In this document: in pieces, positions 34,201 to 42,535 of the stretch
How positions within the stretch are numbered: position 1 is the stretch's first letter
Layout of the letters: the number at the start of each line of letters is the position of its first letter
Assembly: GCF_014199535.1 (NCBI RefSeq)
Contig: NZ_JACHNV010000005.1
Coordinates: forward strand, 62,001-126,000
DNA: 64,000 nucleotides
Source of the DNA: Hymenobacter latericoloratus
GTDB taxonomy: Bacteria; Bacteroidota; Bacteroidia; Cytophagales; Hymenobacteraceae
Direction of reading: 5' to 3'
Translations under genes and position numbers: made by a program
Notes under the pieces: generated by a model
The model's input: the letters and a program-made list of their open reading frames with translations, nothing else
The model's database searches: none
Told to the model about the DNA's origin: nothing

Positions 34201-34280
34201 TTGTCATTCCGACCGAAGGGAGGAAGCTGAGTTAGCCTTTGATGAGGACCCAGGATTTCTCCCTTCGGTCGGAATGACAA
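34201..34280. repeat. Palindromic repeat, GTCATTCCGACCG family, copy 1
   Basis: Perfect 22-bp arms (34201-34222 and 34259-34280) around a 36-nt centre. A second copy of the same family is at 60570-60653 (shared arm core TCATTCCGACCG). It lies between pheT and the coiled-coil gene, ending 5 bp before the pheT stop codon. Confidence 0.85.
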
Positions 34281-34284
34281 CGGG

Positions 34285-36720
34285 CTACTTCCGAATCAAC
34301 GCCCCAGCTTGCTGCTCGAACTGCTGAATCAGGCGCTGCATCACGCCGTCGATGGCCTGGTCAGTCAGGGTTTGCGTGGGGTCCTGGAGCAGGAAGCTCA
34401 CGGAGTACGACTTCTTGCCGGCCCCGAGGTTGTCGCCCTCGTACACGTCGAACACATTCACCTGCTGCAGGAGTTTCTTCTCGGTGCGGCGGGCAATCTG
34501 CTGGAGCTGGTCGAAGGTGATGGTTTTATCCACCACCAGGCTCAGGTCGCGGCGCACCTCCGGGAACTTGGGCAGCTCGCGGGCTACGAGGCTGTTCTTG
34601 TACTTGCGCATCAGCCAGTCCCAGTCCAGCTCGGCGTACCACACCGGCTGCGACACGTCCAGCTTCTTCAGCACTACCCCCGACACGGCGCCCAACTGCG
34701 CCACCGGCTGGTTCTGGGCCAGCAGCGTAAGCCCCCCGGCCAGGTACGGGTGCTGCACCGGCTGGGAGGTAGGCGCCGGGAAGCCCAGCGAGGCCAGCAC
34801 CTGCTGCACCGCTCCGGCCAGCTGGTGGTAGGTAGCCTTTTCCGATTTCTGCTGCCAGGTTTCGGCAGCCGTGTTGCCGGTCAGGTAGATGACGAGCTTG
34901 TTTTTTTCCTCGTACTGGCCGTCGGCTTTCTGGTGGTAGGTTTTGCCGAACTCGTACAGCTTTAGGTCGCGCTGGCGGCGGTTCACGTTGTGGCGCACCA
35001 CTTCCAGGCCGCTGTGCAGCAGCGTGGGCCGCAGCACGTTCAGCTCGGCGCTGTTGAAGTTGAGCAGGCGCACCAGGGTAGCATCCGTTTCCCCTTCCTT
35101 CTCGAAATAAAGCGAGTTGGTAATGGAGTTGGTAATGATTTCCAAGAAGCCCTGGCCGCTAAGCAGGCGGGCTGTGTTCTGCCGAATTACCTCCGGGTCG
35201 GGGTTCGGGAATTTGGCGAGGTAGGAAGCCGAGTTGTGGGGGCGCAGGGCTACGTGGTTGTAGCCATAGATGCGCAGAATCTCCTCAATCACGTCGGCCT
35301 CGCGGGTTACATCTACCTTGTGCGGGGGCACCGACAGAATCCATTCGGCGTGGCCGGTTTCGTCGGTCAGCTCCTCCGAAATCAGGATATCGAGGTCGGT
35401 GAGGATCTGGCGAATACGCTCGGGCGCGATGAACTGACCCACCAGCTTTTCTACCCGCGGCAGGCGCAGGCGCACCAGGGTATTGCTGATGTGGGTTGGG
35501 TACTCATCCACTACCGGGGCAGCTACCGTAGCACCCGCAATTTCCTGGAGCAGCAGAGCCGCGCGTTTGAGGGCCACGGGCACCATGTGCGGATCGGTGC
35601 CCCGCTCGAAGCGGAAGGAAGCGTCGGTTTTGAGCTGGTGGGTCTGGCCGGTTTTGCGCACCACGGCCGGCGCGAAGTAGGCGCTTTCCAGGAACACCCG
35701 GGTAGTGGCGTCGGAAACGCCGGAGGTCTTGCCCCCGAACACGCCCGCCAGGGCCATGGGCGTGCCGTTGGCATCGGCAATAACCAGGTCCTCCGCGCGC
35801 AGGGCGCGCTCTACCCCATCCAGGGTCACGAACGTCTCGCCGGCTTCGGCCCGCTTCACCCGGATGTGGTTGCCGGTAATCTGGTCGGCGTCGAAGGCGT
35901 GCAGGGGCTGGCCCAGCTCGTGCAGCACGAAGTTGGTGATGTCCACCACGTTGTTGATGGGCGAAAGGCCGATGCTGCGCAGGCGACGCTGCAGCCATTC
36001 CGGCGAGGGGCCTACCTGCACGTTTTCCAGCAAGAGCCCAGCGTAGCGCGGGGCTGCTTCGGCATCCTCGATGGTTACGCTGATGTTCCGAGTGGCTTCC
36101 TGGGGGGCATGGAAACCGCTGATATCGGGCAGGTGGCAGGGCTGGCGCAGCAGGGCGCGCAGCTCGCGGGCTACCCCGTAGTGCGAAGCCGCATCGGCGC
36201 GGTTCGGGGTCAGGCCGATTTCAAACACCGAATCGGAGCCCAGCCCGAAGTACTCGGCGGCGGGGGTGCCGTTGGGCAGGTCGGTGTCCAGCTCCATGAT
36301 GCCGGCGTGGGAAGTACCCAGCCCGATTTCATCCTCGGCGCAAATCATGCCCTCGGAAGCCGCCCCCCGGATTTTCGACTTCTTGATCTTGAATGGCTCG
36401 CCCTGGGTTGGGTACAGCGTAGCGCCTTCCAGGGCCACTACCACTTTCAGGTCGGCGCGCACGTTGGCGGCGCCGCACACAATCTGGCGGGGGGTAGCGT
36501 CACCTACGTCCACGGTGGTCAGGCTGAGCTTGTCGGCGTCGGGGTGCTTTTCGCAGGTGAGCACCGTGCCCAGCACCACCCCGCGCAGGCCGCCCGGCAC
36601 GCTTTCCAGCTCTTCAATGCCTTCCACTTCCAGCCCGGAGCCCGTCAGCAGCTGCCCGATTTCCTCGGCGGGTTTGTCGGTAGGAATGAGCGTACGGAGC
36701 CAGTCGAGGGATATTTTCAT
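34285..36720 (-). CDS. pheT: Phenylalanine-tRNA ligase subunit beta
   Basis: 811 residues. EMAP/tRNA-binding domain at about 40-150 (LTTVDVGDATPRQIVCGAAN), B3/B4 editing domain at about 210-390 (VVDITNFVLHELGQPLHAFD), B5 domain at about 405-480, the catalytic-like domain to about 705, and a C-terminal FDX-ACB anticodon-binding domain (FPEVRRDLSLVVD onward). It pairs with PheS to charge tRNA-Phe. The alpha subunit is not adjacent. The promoter box at 36826 gives a leader of about 100 nt that contains an inverted repeat. Confidence 0.96.
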   Translation of the reverse strand: MKISLDWLRTLIPTDKPAEEIGQLLTGSGLEVEGIEELESVPGGLRGVVLGTVLTCEKHPDADKLSLTTVDVGDATPRQIVCGAANVRADLKVVVALEGATLYPTQGEPFKIKKSKIRGAASEGMICAEDEIGLGTSHAGIMELDTDLPNGTPAAEYFGLGSDSVFEIGLTPNRADAASHYGVARELRALLRQPCHLPDISGFHAPQEATRNISVTIEDAEAAPRYAGLLLENVQVGPSPEWLQRRLRSIGLSPINNVVDITNFVLHELGQPLHAFDADQITGNHIRVKRAEAGETFVTLDGVERALRAEDLVIADANGTPMALAGVFGGKTSGVSDATTRVFLESAYFAPAVVRKTGQTHQLKTDASFRFERGTDPHMVPVALKRAALLLQEIAGATVAAPVVDEYPTHISNTLVRLRLPRVEKLVGQFIAPERIRQILTDLDILISEELTDETGHAEWILSVPPHKVDVTREADVIEEILRIYGYNHVALRPHNSASYLAKFPNPDPEVIRQNTARLLSGQGFLEIITNSITNSLYFEKEGETDATLVRLLNFNSAELNVLRPTLLHSGLEVVRHNVNRRQRDLKLYEFGKTYHQKADGQYEEKNKLVIYLTGNTAAETWQQKSEKATYHQLAGAVQQVLASLGFPAPTSQPVQHPYLAGGLTLLAQNQPVAQLGAVSGVVLKKLDVSQPVWYAELDWDWLMRKYKNSLVARELPKFPEVRRDLSLVVDKTITFDQLQQIARRTEKKLLQQVNVFDVYEGDNLGAGKKSYSVSFLLQDPTQTLTDQAIDGVMQRLIQQFEQQAGALIRK

Positions 36721-36818
36721 CAGTTGTCAGTGGTCAGTTGTCGGTTATCAGTGGCGGTGGTTCTGTTTTCGGGCAGCCCTGCTAAACGGACAACCATCAA
36801 CCGACAACCGACAACTGA
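36720..36818. repeat. Inverted repeat in the pheT leader
   Basis: Left part 36720-36754 has tandem CAGTTGTC(A/G)GT units. The right part at 36789-36818 has the reverse-complement units (CGACAACCGACAACTGA). Together they can form a long imperfect hairpin in the pheT 5' leader. The units resemble short tandem repeats seen between genes in Bacteroidota. Confidence 0.65.
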
Positions 36819-36825
36819 TTCGGGA

Positions 36826-36833
36826 CAAAGGTA
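36826..36833 (-). promoter_or_regulatory. -7 promoter box for pheT
   Basis: TACCTTTG on the minus strand, a full TAnnTTTG match 105 bp before the pheT start. The opposite strand carries a near-match (TATCTTCG, 36881-36888) that could serve the Uma2 gene. Confidence 0.5.
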
Positions 36834-36909
36834 CGGATTCGGGCGGGCGGCTAAAAACGGCAGCGGTGAAGGGTTTTACGTATCTTCGGAAAGCTAACCT
36901 TGAGTTCCT

Positions 36910-37518
36910 ATGTCGAATCGTCCCGCTATTTCGGAAGAAGCCATTGTGCTGCGCGGCCCACTCGTCACCAGCTTCTCGGACGAGGAATTTTTCCAGTTCT
37001 GCCAGGACAACCGCGACCTGCGCCTGGAGCGCACTTCCGACCACGAAATTATCTTTATGTCGCCCGCCGGCTTTCTCTCCAGCTCCTATAGCGCCGAAGT
37101 AGTGTTTCAACTTTCCCTTTGGAACAAACAAACCCGTTTGGGCCGTGTGGGCGAGTCGTCGGCGGCCTACGTGCTGCCCGATAAGGCCACCTTGTCGCCG
37201 GATGCCTCGTGGTTTAGCCAGGCGGCCTGGGCGCGGGTGCCGGCCGAGCTGCGCAACCGGTTTCTGCCCATCTGCCCCGAGTTTGTGGTGGAGGTGAAGT
37301 CGCCTTCCGACCGGATTCCAACCCTGCAGGCCAAAATGCAGCAGTGGCTCCACAACGGCACGCAGCTGGGCTTTCTGCTCGACTGCGAAACCGAAACGGC
37401 CTGGGTGTACCGCCCCGACCAGCCCGCCGAGGAACTCCATGGCTACGACCGGCACCTGAGTGGCGAGGCCGTGCTACCCGGCTTCGCGCTGGACCTGCGG
37501 GCGCTGCGGGAGGAATAA
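36910..37518 (+). CDS. Uma2-family (DUF820) putative endonuclease
   Basis: 202 residues with a PD-(D/E)xK nuclease core: LSPDASW (Asp near 96) and FVVEVKSPSDR (Glu and Lys near 124-126), plus the usual N-terminal FSDEEFFQFCQDNRDLRLERT. Uma2 proteins are abundant in Bacteroidota and Cyanobacteria, often solitary; their biological role is not established. No toxin or antitoxin partner is visible here. Confidence 0.88.
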   Translation: MSNRPAISEEAIVLRGPLVTSFSDEEFFQFCQDNRDLRLERTSDHEIIFMSPAGFLSSSYSAEVVFQLSLWNKQTRLGRVGESSAAYVLPDKATLSPDASWFSQAAWARVPAELRNRFLPICPEFVVEVKSPSDRIPTLQAKMQQWLHNGTQLGFLLDCETETAWVYRPDQPAEELHGYDRHLSGEAVLPGFALDLRALREE

Positions 37519-37582
37519 GCGCGCCCCAAACGGCAGCGGCCTACCCCCTGCCAGCGGCTAAACCCTTCCGGGCTGTTCCGGC

Positions 37583-38224
37583 TTAGTGGTTATGGCCGGT
37601 GTGGTCGATTTCGGGGAAAGCCATTTCGCCGGCCCGTACTTCCACGGCCAGGCGGTTTTCCTGGGGCGGCACGGGGCAGGCGAAGGCCGGGCCGTAGGCG
37701 CAGAACGGGTTGTAGGCCGTGTTGAAGTCGAGGGTAATTTCATCCTCTCCCTCGGCGGGCAGGGCTACATCGAGGTAGCGGCCCCCGCCGTAGGTAGTAA
37801 AGCCGTTGGTTTTGTCGGTGAAGGGCACGAAGAGCTTGCCGTCTTTTTCATCGGGCTTGAGCAGGAGTACCAGCTGCTGCGGGGCGTCGGCCAGCTCGAA
37901 TGTGGCGCGGCCCCAGCGCAGGTAGGTATCCGCCTTGCCATCGGTCAGCGGAATCTGCACTGATTCGGGCTGGACGAACCGCTCGACCTTGGCGCTGACG
38001 CGGTACGATTTCTCGGGCGCGAAGTAGCGCAGGCTGTCGAACTCCTGGCGCTGCTCCGAGGAAAGCGGCGAGTCCTTGGCCCGGCGGAAACTGTCGTTTT
38101 TAGCTGTGCGAGCTTTGTAAATGCCGGCGTTGTACTGGCTGCTGCCAAACACGAGGTCCTGGAAGGAGTACGCCAGCACCAGCAGCACCCCGAGGGCAAT
38201 AAATAACTTAGGATTGATGCGCAT
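37583..38224 (-). CDS. DUF1684 protein
   Basis: 213 residues. One N-terminal membrane segment (residues 6-25) is followed by a beta-rich DUF1684 domain with the family end LDFNTAYNPFCAYGPAFACPVPPQENRL (in pieces: FNTAYNPFCAY, then CPVPPQENRL) and a His-rich tail (DHTGHNH). The function of DUF1684 is unknown. The start at 38224 lies only 4 bp from a perfect -7 box, so the mRNA is probably leaderless. Confidence 0.88.
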   Translation of the reverse strand: MRINPKLFIALGVLLVLAYSFQDLVFGSSQYNAGIYKARTAKNDSFRRAKDSPLSSEQRQEFDSLRYFAPEKSYRVSAKVERFVQPESVQIPLTDGKADTYLRWGRATFELADAPQQLVLLLKPDEKDGKLFVPFTDKTNGFTTYGGGRYLDVALPAEGEDEITLDFNTAYNPFCAYGPAFACPVPPQENRLAVEVRAGEMAFPEIDHTGHNH

Positions 38225-38564
38225 ACGGCAAAGGTAGGCACCCGGCCGCGCAACCCCGATTTATGGGAGCGGGGGTTAGAGCGAAGAGCTAACTCACTTC
38301 CTTGGGAAAGAGGGATTAGGGGCGGTTGATAATCGTTGAATGTCATCTAGCTTCTAGCTCTAGTGCGCCTCACCCCCAGCCCCTCTCCGGGGGGAGAGGG
38401 GGGACTAGCTCTAGTATTGTTCTGTGCCAAGCCAACCACCCCCAACCCCTCCTTTTCAAGGAGGGGAGCTAGTTCTCTAGCTCTAGTCCGTAACCCGGGT
38501 TATGTACTTTGGCAACGCCGGCACGCGAGATGTCTCAACAAGCCCGACATGACAGGGGCCGGTG
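38225..38564. repeat. Repeat-rich gap without genes
   Basis: No gene is seen in these 340 bp. They hold the DUF1684 promoter box (38229), a GC-rich hairpin (38380-38388 with 38393-38401), a second hairpin (38446-38454 with 38458-38466, CCCCTCCTT), several CTAGCTCTAG units between them, and an ACTTTGGCAACG unit at 38506-38517. The first hairpin with its CGCCTCACCCCC flank and the ACTTTGGCAACG unit both recur, inverted, near 63070-63128. Confidence 0.7.
38229..38236 (-). promoter_or_regulatory. -7 promoter box, leaderless DUF1684 gene
   Basis: TACCTTTG on the minus strand, a full TAnnTTTG match. Only the four bases CCGT separate it from the ATG, so transcription should begin at or next to the start codon. 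Confidence 0.55.
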
Positions 38565-39329
38565 TTACAGCATGCCCTCGTCGGCGAAGCTGTAGTAGCC
38601 GGCGTCGGTATAAATCAGGTGGTCGAGGATGGGCAGGTCGAGGAACTGGCCGGCTTCCCGGAGCTTGCGGGTGAGGGCAATATCGGCGGCCGAGGGGTTG
38701 CGGTTGCCGCTGGGGTGGTTGTGCACCAGGATGATGGACGAGGCCAGCTGCTCCAGAGCTTCCTTGAAGATGAGCTTGGGGTCGGCGACGGTGCCGGCTA
38801 CCCCGCCCCGGCTGATGGCCACGGTGCGCATCACCACGTTGGCCCGGTTCAGGAGTACCACCCAGAACTCTTCGTGGGGCAAATCCTGGAGGTAGGGCCG
38901 CACCACGCGGTAAATGTCGCGGGAGTTGGTGATGGTGGGGCGGGCGGGCGCGTCGGCCTCCTTGCGGCGCCGGCCCAGCTCCAGGGCCGCCACAATGGTA
39001 ATGGCCTTGGCCTCACCAATGCCTTTTTGGCGCATCAGCTCTTTCACCGAGAAGCGGGCCAGTTGGTTCAGGTCGTTGCCGGCGGCATTCAGCACCAGCT
39101 TGGCTACATCTACGGCCGAGAGCTTGGCCGTGCCGGAGCCCAGCAGAATGGCCATGAGCTCAGCATCGGAAAGGGCAGCGCGGCCCTTCTGCAGCAGCTT
39201 TTCGCGGGGGCGGTCTTCCTCGGCCCAACTCTTGATGCCGAAGGAGGAAGGGGTTTCGTACCGGTTGGGGGTAGGCTCGGGGGTAGCGGATTCAGATAGA
39301 TTTCCCGTCAGATTGTCAAACTCTTGCAT
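38565..39329 (-). CDS. radC: RadC-family JAB metalloprotein
   Basis: 254 residues from the ATG at 39329 (MQEFDNLTGN); an upstream ATG would add 23 non-conserved residues. An N-terminal HhH-like part (AALSDAELMAILLGSG, then LMRQKGIGEAKAITIVAALE) precedes the JAB/MPN domain with metal motif VHNHPSGNRNPSAADIALT (HxHPSGxxxPSxxD). Once linked to DNA repair, RadC's real role is uncertain. The window version has the full metal site. Confidence 0.93.
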   Translation of the reverse strand: MQEFDNLTGNLSESATPEPTPNRYETPSSFGIKSWAEEDRPREKLLQKGRAALSDAELMAILLGSGTAKLSAVDVAKLVLNAAGNDLNQLARFSVKELMRQKGIGEAKAITIVAALELGRRRKEADAPARPTITNSRDIYRVVRPYLQDLPHEEFWVVLLNRANVVMRTVAISRGGVAGTVADPKLIFKEALEQLASSIILVHNHPSGNRNPSAADIALTRKLREAGQFLDLPILDHLIYTDAGYYSFADEGML

Positions 39330-39443
39330 AGGGCATTGTTGTTGTAACGCCCGGAAATTAAAGCAAAAACCCGGCTCCCGCGTCTGCGTTTCTGGCAACT
39401 CCGCCCAAACCGAATGTTCCCGCGCGGGTTTGCCTTTCTACCT

Positions 39444-40688
39444 ATGTCAAGATCCGTCATTCCCTTCATTTTTTTCGCGCTGGTCATTGCCGGCGAGTGG
39501 TACGGTTTTCAGGCCGTACGCACGCTGGTTCAGAACTCCTCCCCCGCTACGCGCCGCCTCACCCTAGCCGTGTACTGGGTCCTGACGGTGGTTATCTGGG
39601 GCCTGGGTATTTGGGCCATGAGCAACCGCCGCCAGCACGCGTCCTTCAAATCGTACTTCGGCGGACTGTTGCTGGCTATGCTGGCTGCTAAAATCGTGGT
39701 GGTTATTCCGCTGCTGCTCGAAGACCTGACGCGGGTAGCGCGCTGGGCCGTGCAGGCTGTGTCGGGCCCCAAGGGTAGCGGCGAAGGCCGGGCTATTTCG
39801 CGCAGCGAGTTCCTGAGCAAGGCCGCCCTGGTGGTGGGGGCCGTGCCGTTCGTGTCCCTGATCTGGGGCATGGCGAAGGGCGGCACCGACTACACCGTGA
39901 AGCGCGTGACGTTGCGCTTTCCCAATCTGCCGGCCTCGTTTGATGGTTTCAAGCTGCTCCAGATTTCCGACCTGCACACGGGCTCCTTTCAAACCAAGGA
40001 GCCGCTGCAGCGGGCCGTGGCCCTAATCAACCAGCAGCAGGCCGACCTGGTATTCATGACTGGGGACCTGGTGAATAACTATGCTCACGAGGTAGAGGAA
40101 CACATTGATACGCTGGCCGGCATCAAATCCAGCCTGCCCATTTATTCCGTGCTCGGCAACCACGATTATGGCGACTATGTGCAAGAGTTCAAGGAGGATC
40201 GGTCGTTATGGCAAACCAACTTGGCCCGCATCAAGCAGAACCACGCCAAAATTGGTTGGGAGCTGCTGCTGGATGAAGCCCGCACTGTGGAACGCAACGG
40301 CGAGAAAATTGCCATTCTAGGCGTGCAGAACTGGGGCGCCCGCGGCTTTGCCCAGTACGGCAAGCTCGACAAGGCCCACGCCGCCGCCGACCCTACGGCC
40401 CCGTTTAAAATCCTGCTTTCCCACGACCCGTCGCACTGGGACGAGCAGGTGCACGGCTACGAAGACATCGACCTGACCCTTTCGGGCCACACCCACGGCA
40501 TGCAGTTCGGCGTGAACCTGCCGTTTCTGAAGTGGAGCCCCGTGCAGTACGCCTACAAGCAGTGGGCGGGCCTCTACCAGCGGGGCCGCCAGTATCTGTA
40601 CGTGAATGCCGGGCTGGGCTTTATCGGCTACCACGGCCGGGTAGGCTTCCTGCCCGAAATAACCGTGTTTGAGCTGCGCCGGGCCTAG
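39444..40688 (+). CDS. Membrane metallophosphoesterase
   Basis: 414 residues from the ATG at 39444 (MSRSVIPFIFFALVIAGEW). Three or four N-terminal membrane helices (about 5-25, 40-60, 75-95 and 125-145) precede a calcineurin-like phosphoesterase domain: ISDLHTGS, MTGDLVNNY, LGNHDYG, LLSHDPSHWD and SGHTHGMQFG supply the two-metal site. This is the YkuE/YaeI-like layout; relatives include UDP-diacylglucosamine and other pyrophosphatases, but the substrate here is unknown. A strong terminator follows. Confidence 0.9.
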   Translation: MSRSVIPFIFFALVIAGEWYGFQAVRTLVQNSSPATRRLTLAVYWVLTVVIWGLGIWAMSNRRQHASFKSYFGGLLLAMLAAKIVVVIPLLLEDLTRVARWAVQAVSGPKGSGEGRAISRSEFLSKAALVVGAVPFVSLIWGMAKGGTDYTVKRVTLRFPNLPASFDGFKLLQISDLHTGSFQTKEPLQRAVALINQQQADLVFMTGDLVNNYAHEVEEHIDTLAGIKSSLPIYSVLGNHDYGDYVQEFKEDRSLWQTNLARIKQNHAKIGWELLLDEARTVERNGEKIAILGVQNWGARGFAQYGKLDKAHAAADPTAPFKILLSHDPSHWDEQVHGYEDIDLTLSGHTHGMQFGVNLPFLKWSPVQYAYKQWAGLYQRGRQYLYVNAGLGFIGYHGRVGFLPEITVFELRRA

Positions 40689-40710
40689 TTTTGGCCTGCC
40701 GCCATTTGCT

Positions 40711-40744
40711 GAAAAGCCGCCGCGAGAAGTCGCGGCGGCTTTTC
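40711..40744 (+). terminator. Terminator of the phosphoesterase gene
   Basis: A 15-bp perfect stem (40711-40725 with 40730-40744) with loop GAAG and a T stretch. Confidence 0.88.
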
Positions 40745-40797
40745 TTTTTGCGGAAGTAACCGCCACCGTAGCAAGCCCGTATAGCAGCCATTGGAAA

Positions 40798-40839
40798 TTT
40801 TCTCCTCTCTCTCCCTCTCTTCTCTCAACTTCTCTCCAT
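40798..40839 (+). other. Pyrimidine-rich leader tract
   Basis: About 42 bases of almost pure C and T (units of CTCT), broken only by two short A-containing spots, lead directly to the ATG at 40841. No purine-rich ribosome-binding site is present. Confidence 0.6.
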
Positions 40840-40840
40840 C

Positions 40841-41488
40841 ATGAAAAAGACCCTGCTTCTGCTCTCCGCAGCCGCCGCCTTTACCATGGCTTCGTGCTCG
40901 GAAAATAAGACCGGTGAAACCACTTCCACCGAAACCACTACCAGCACCACGGCCCCGGTAACCTCTACGGCCTACTCCTCGGAGGCCATTGAGCGCCGCG
41001 CCGACCGGATTTCGTCTGATATGGCCACCAAAATGAAGTTCGATGAGGCCACCCGCGCCAAAATCCGGACGGCCTACGTAACCCGTGGCCAGCGCATTGC
41101 CGAGCTGCAGACCCGTTACGCAACCGACACCGCAGGTATGGCCGCCGCCATGCGCGACGTGTACATGAACACTGACACGGAGCTGAAAACCATCCTGACC
41201 GACCCCACCCAGTACTCAGCCTACGAGTCGAGCCGGATGGAGTACATGGATGACCGCTACATGGACGATGACGCCAGCATGTCGGGCTCCGATATGAGCT
41301 CTTCTTCCTCGATGAGTGATGCTTCCGGCATGGAAGCAGGCTCGGCCGGCGGCGAAGGCAAGCTGAAGGTGAAGCGCGACGGCGACATCAAAATTAAAGA
41401 CGCAGAAGGCAACAAGCTGAAAATGGACGCCGACGACGGCACCGTGAAAGCCAAGCCCGAAAACGGCGAAAAAATCAAAGAAGAATAG
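40841..41488 (+). CDS. Hypothetical lipoprotein with acidic, Ser-rich C-terminus
   Basis: 215 residues. The lipobox is TMASC (Cys19) after MKKTLLLLSAAAAF. A Thr/Ser-rich linker (20-45) is followed by a helical Spy/CpxP-like part (about 48-125: ERRADRISSDMATKMKFDEATRAKI, given in order). Then come Met/Asp/Ser-rich repeats and a final segment of alternating Lys and Asp (KLKVKRDGDIKIKDAEG). The helical core recalls periplasmic stress proteins, but that is a guess from shape. It is probably monocistronic. Confidence 0.7.
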   Translation: MKKTLLLLSAAAAFTMASCSENKTGETTSTETTTSTTAPVTSTAYSSEAIERRADRISSDMATKMKFDEATRAKIRTAYVTRGQRIAELQTRYATDTAGMAAAMRDVYMNTDTELKTILTDPTQYSAYESSRMEYMDDRYMDDDASMSGSDMSSSSSMSDASGMEAGSAGGEGKLKVKRDGDIKIKDAEGNKLKMDADDGTVKAKPENGEKIKEE

Positions 41489-41515
41489 GCTGGCTCGCTT
41501 TCTGCTTGTCTTGCC

Positions 41516-41548
41516 AAGCCCGCACCTGCAACGGTGCGGGCTTTTTTT
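41516..41548 (+). terminator. Terminator
   Basis: An 11-bp perfect stem (41516-41526 with 41533-41543, AAGCCCGCACC) with a 6-nt loop and seven T, just past the lipoprotein gene. Confidence 0.92.
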
Positions 41549-41639
41549 GTCTCTCTTTGTTGTTGTTCCGTCGATGATGCCCTGCTTTTGGTAGGTTCTT
41601 CTCGCTTTCTACCTGGCAGCAGCGTTAGTTTACTGAATA

Positions 41640-42305
41640 ATGAGTGTTCGGCTTTCCTTTTTCTGGCGTGTAGTGTGGTTGTTGCTTCTGCTGACGGGGC
41701 TGCGGGTGGGCAGTGCCCAGGCGCAGATCCGGGTGACAGGCAGCATTTCCGATGCCAGCACCCGCAAGCCCGTGCCCGGAGCCTCGGTGGTGGTGCAGCG
41801 CACCCGCCAGGGGGTAGTAGCCAACCAGGAGGGCGACTTCAACATTTCGGCCAACAGTACCGACACCTTGATTTTCCGGGCCGTGGGCTTCAAGGCCCAG
41901 CGCCTGCCGCTGGGGGGCTCGGGCCTTTCCCAGCTCATCGTGCAGATTAAGCTGCTCCAAGATACCGTGATGCTGGGCGAAGTGCGGGTAACGGAAGGCC
42001 GCCCCGACCGGGCCACCATCAACAAAGCCCTGCGCAACATCAAGCGGCCCAGCACCGCGCCTACCAGCTATGTGAAGCGCCCACCCGCGCCCAAACCCAT
42101 GTTCCCCGTCGATTCAGCCGCGCCCAAGGCGCCTACGCCTACCATCGCCAGCCCCGTCAGCCTGATTTACGAGCAGTTTTCCCGGGCCGGTAAGGAGCGC
42201 CGCAAAATGGCCGAGATTCTGGCCGAAGAAGCCGCCGAAAAAGCCCGCCAGACCCGCCGCCAGTACAACACCAACTTCAAAGACAACCGCGGCTACGAGG
42301 AGTAA
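41640..42305 (+). CDS. Carboxypeptidase-like regulatory domain protein
   Basis: 221 residues. Signal peptide (VVWLLLLLTGLRVGSAQAQ, residues 11-29), then a CarboxypepD_reg-like beta domain (residues 30-115: RVTGSISDASTRKPVPGASV, GDFNISANSTDTLIFRAVGF). After it comes a helical Ala/Arg/Lys-rich tail with RKMAEILAEEAAEKARQ. The domain normally heads TonB receptors; here it stands alone with no plug or barrel. Probably a periplasmic or outer membrane protein of unknown function. Confidence 0.78.
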   Translation: MSVRLSFFWRVVWLLLLLTGLRVGSAQAQIRVTGSISDASTRKPVPGASVVVQRTRQGVVANQEGDFNISANSTDTLIFRAVGFKAQRLPLGGSGLSQLIVQIKLLQDTVMLGEVRVTEGRPDRATINKALRNIKRPSTAPTSYVKRPPAPKPMFPVDSAAPKAPTPTIASPVSLIYEQFSRAGKERRKMAEILAEEAAEKARQTRRQYNTNFKDNRGYEE

Positions 42306-42325
42306 GAGAGTGAATGAGTAACGTA

Positions 42326-42488
42326 TGTCATGGCGAGGAGGCACGACGACGCCATCCTTCCTCTCTTGTGTGACAGACCTCCTAATGTGACAAGCCCTTG
42401 ACGCTCGCCCAGTCGTCAAGGGCTTGTCACGTTTCGAGGGGGTAGCGCGCGGGTCAGGACGGATGGCGTCGGCGCCCTCGCCACGACA
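42326..42488. repeat. Nested inverted repeat between two genes
   Basis: Outer arms 42326-42357 and 42461-42488 are imperfect inverted copies (core GGCGAGG...CGCCATCC). Inside lies a perfect 17-bp hairpin (42387-42403 with 42414-42430, GTGACAAGCCCTTGACG). The arrangement resembles other dispersed repeats in the window. Confidence 0.75.
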
Positions 42489-42535
42489 ACTTTTCACCAG
42501 TTCGCCATTTCCGCGTTTCCTACGTAAGCAGGTCT

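Noticed and set aside
34990..36897. 635-codon open frame on the plus strand opposite pheT
   Set aside because: It is a shadow of pheT in GC-rich DNA. Its translation is low in structure and rich in His, Gly and Val, and pheT is certain.
36910..37518. Uma2 protein as part of a restriction or toxin system
   Set aside because: No methylase, specificity or antitoxin gene is adjacent; solitary Uma2 genes are common.
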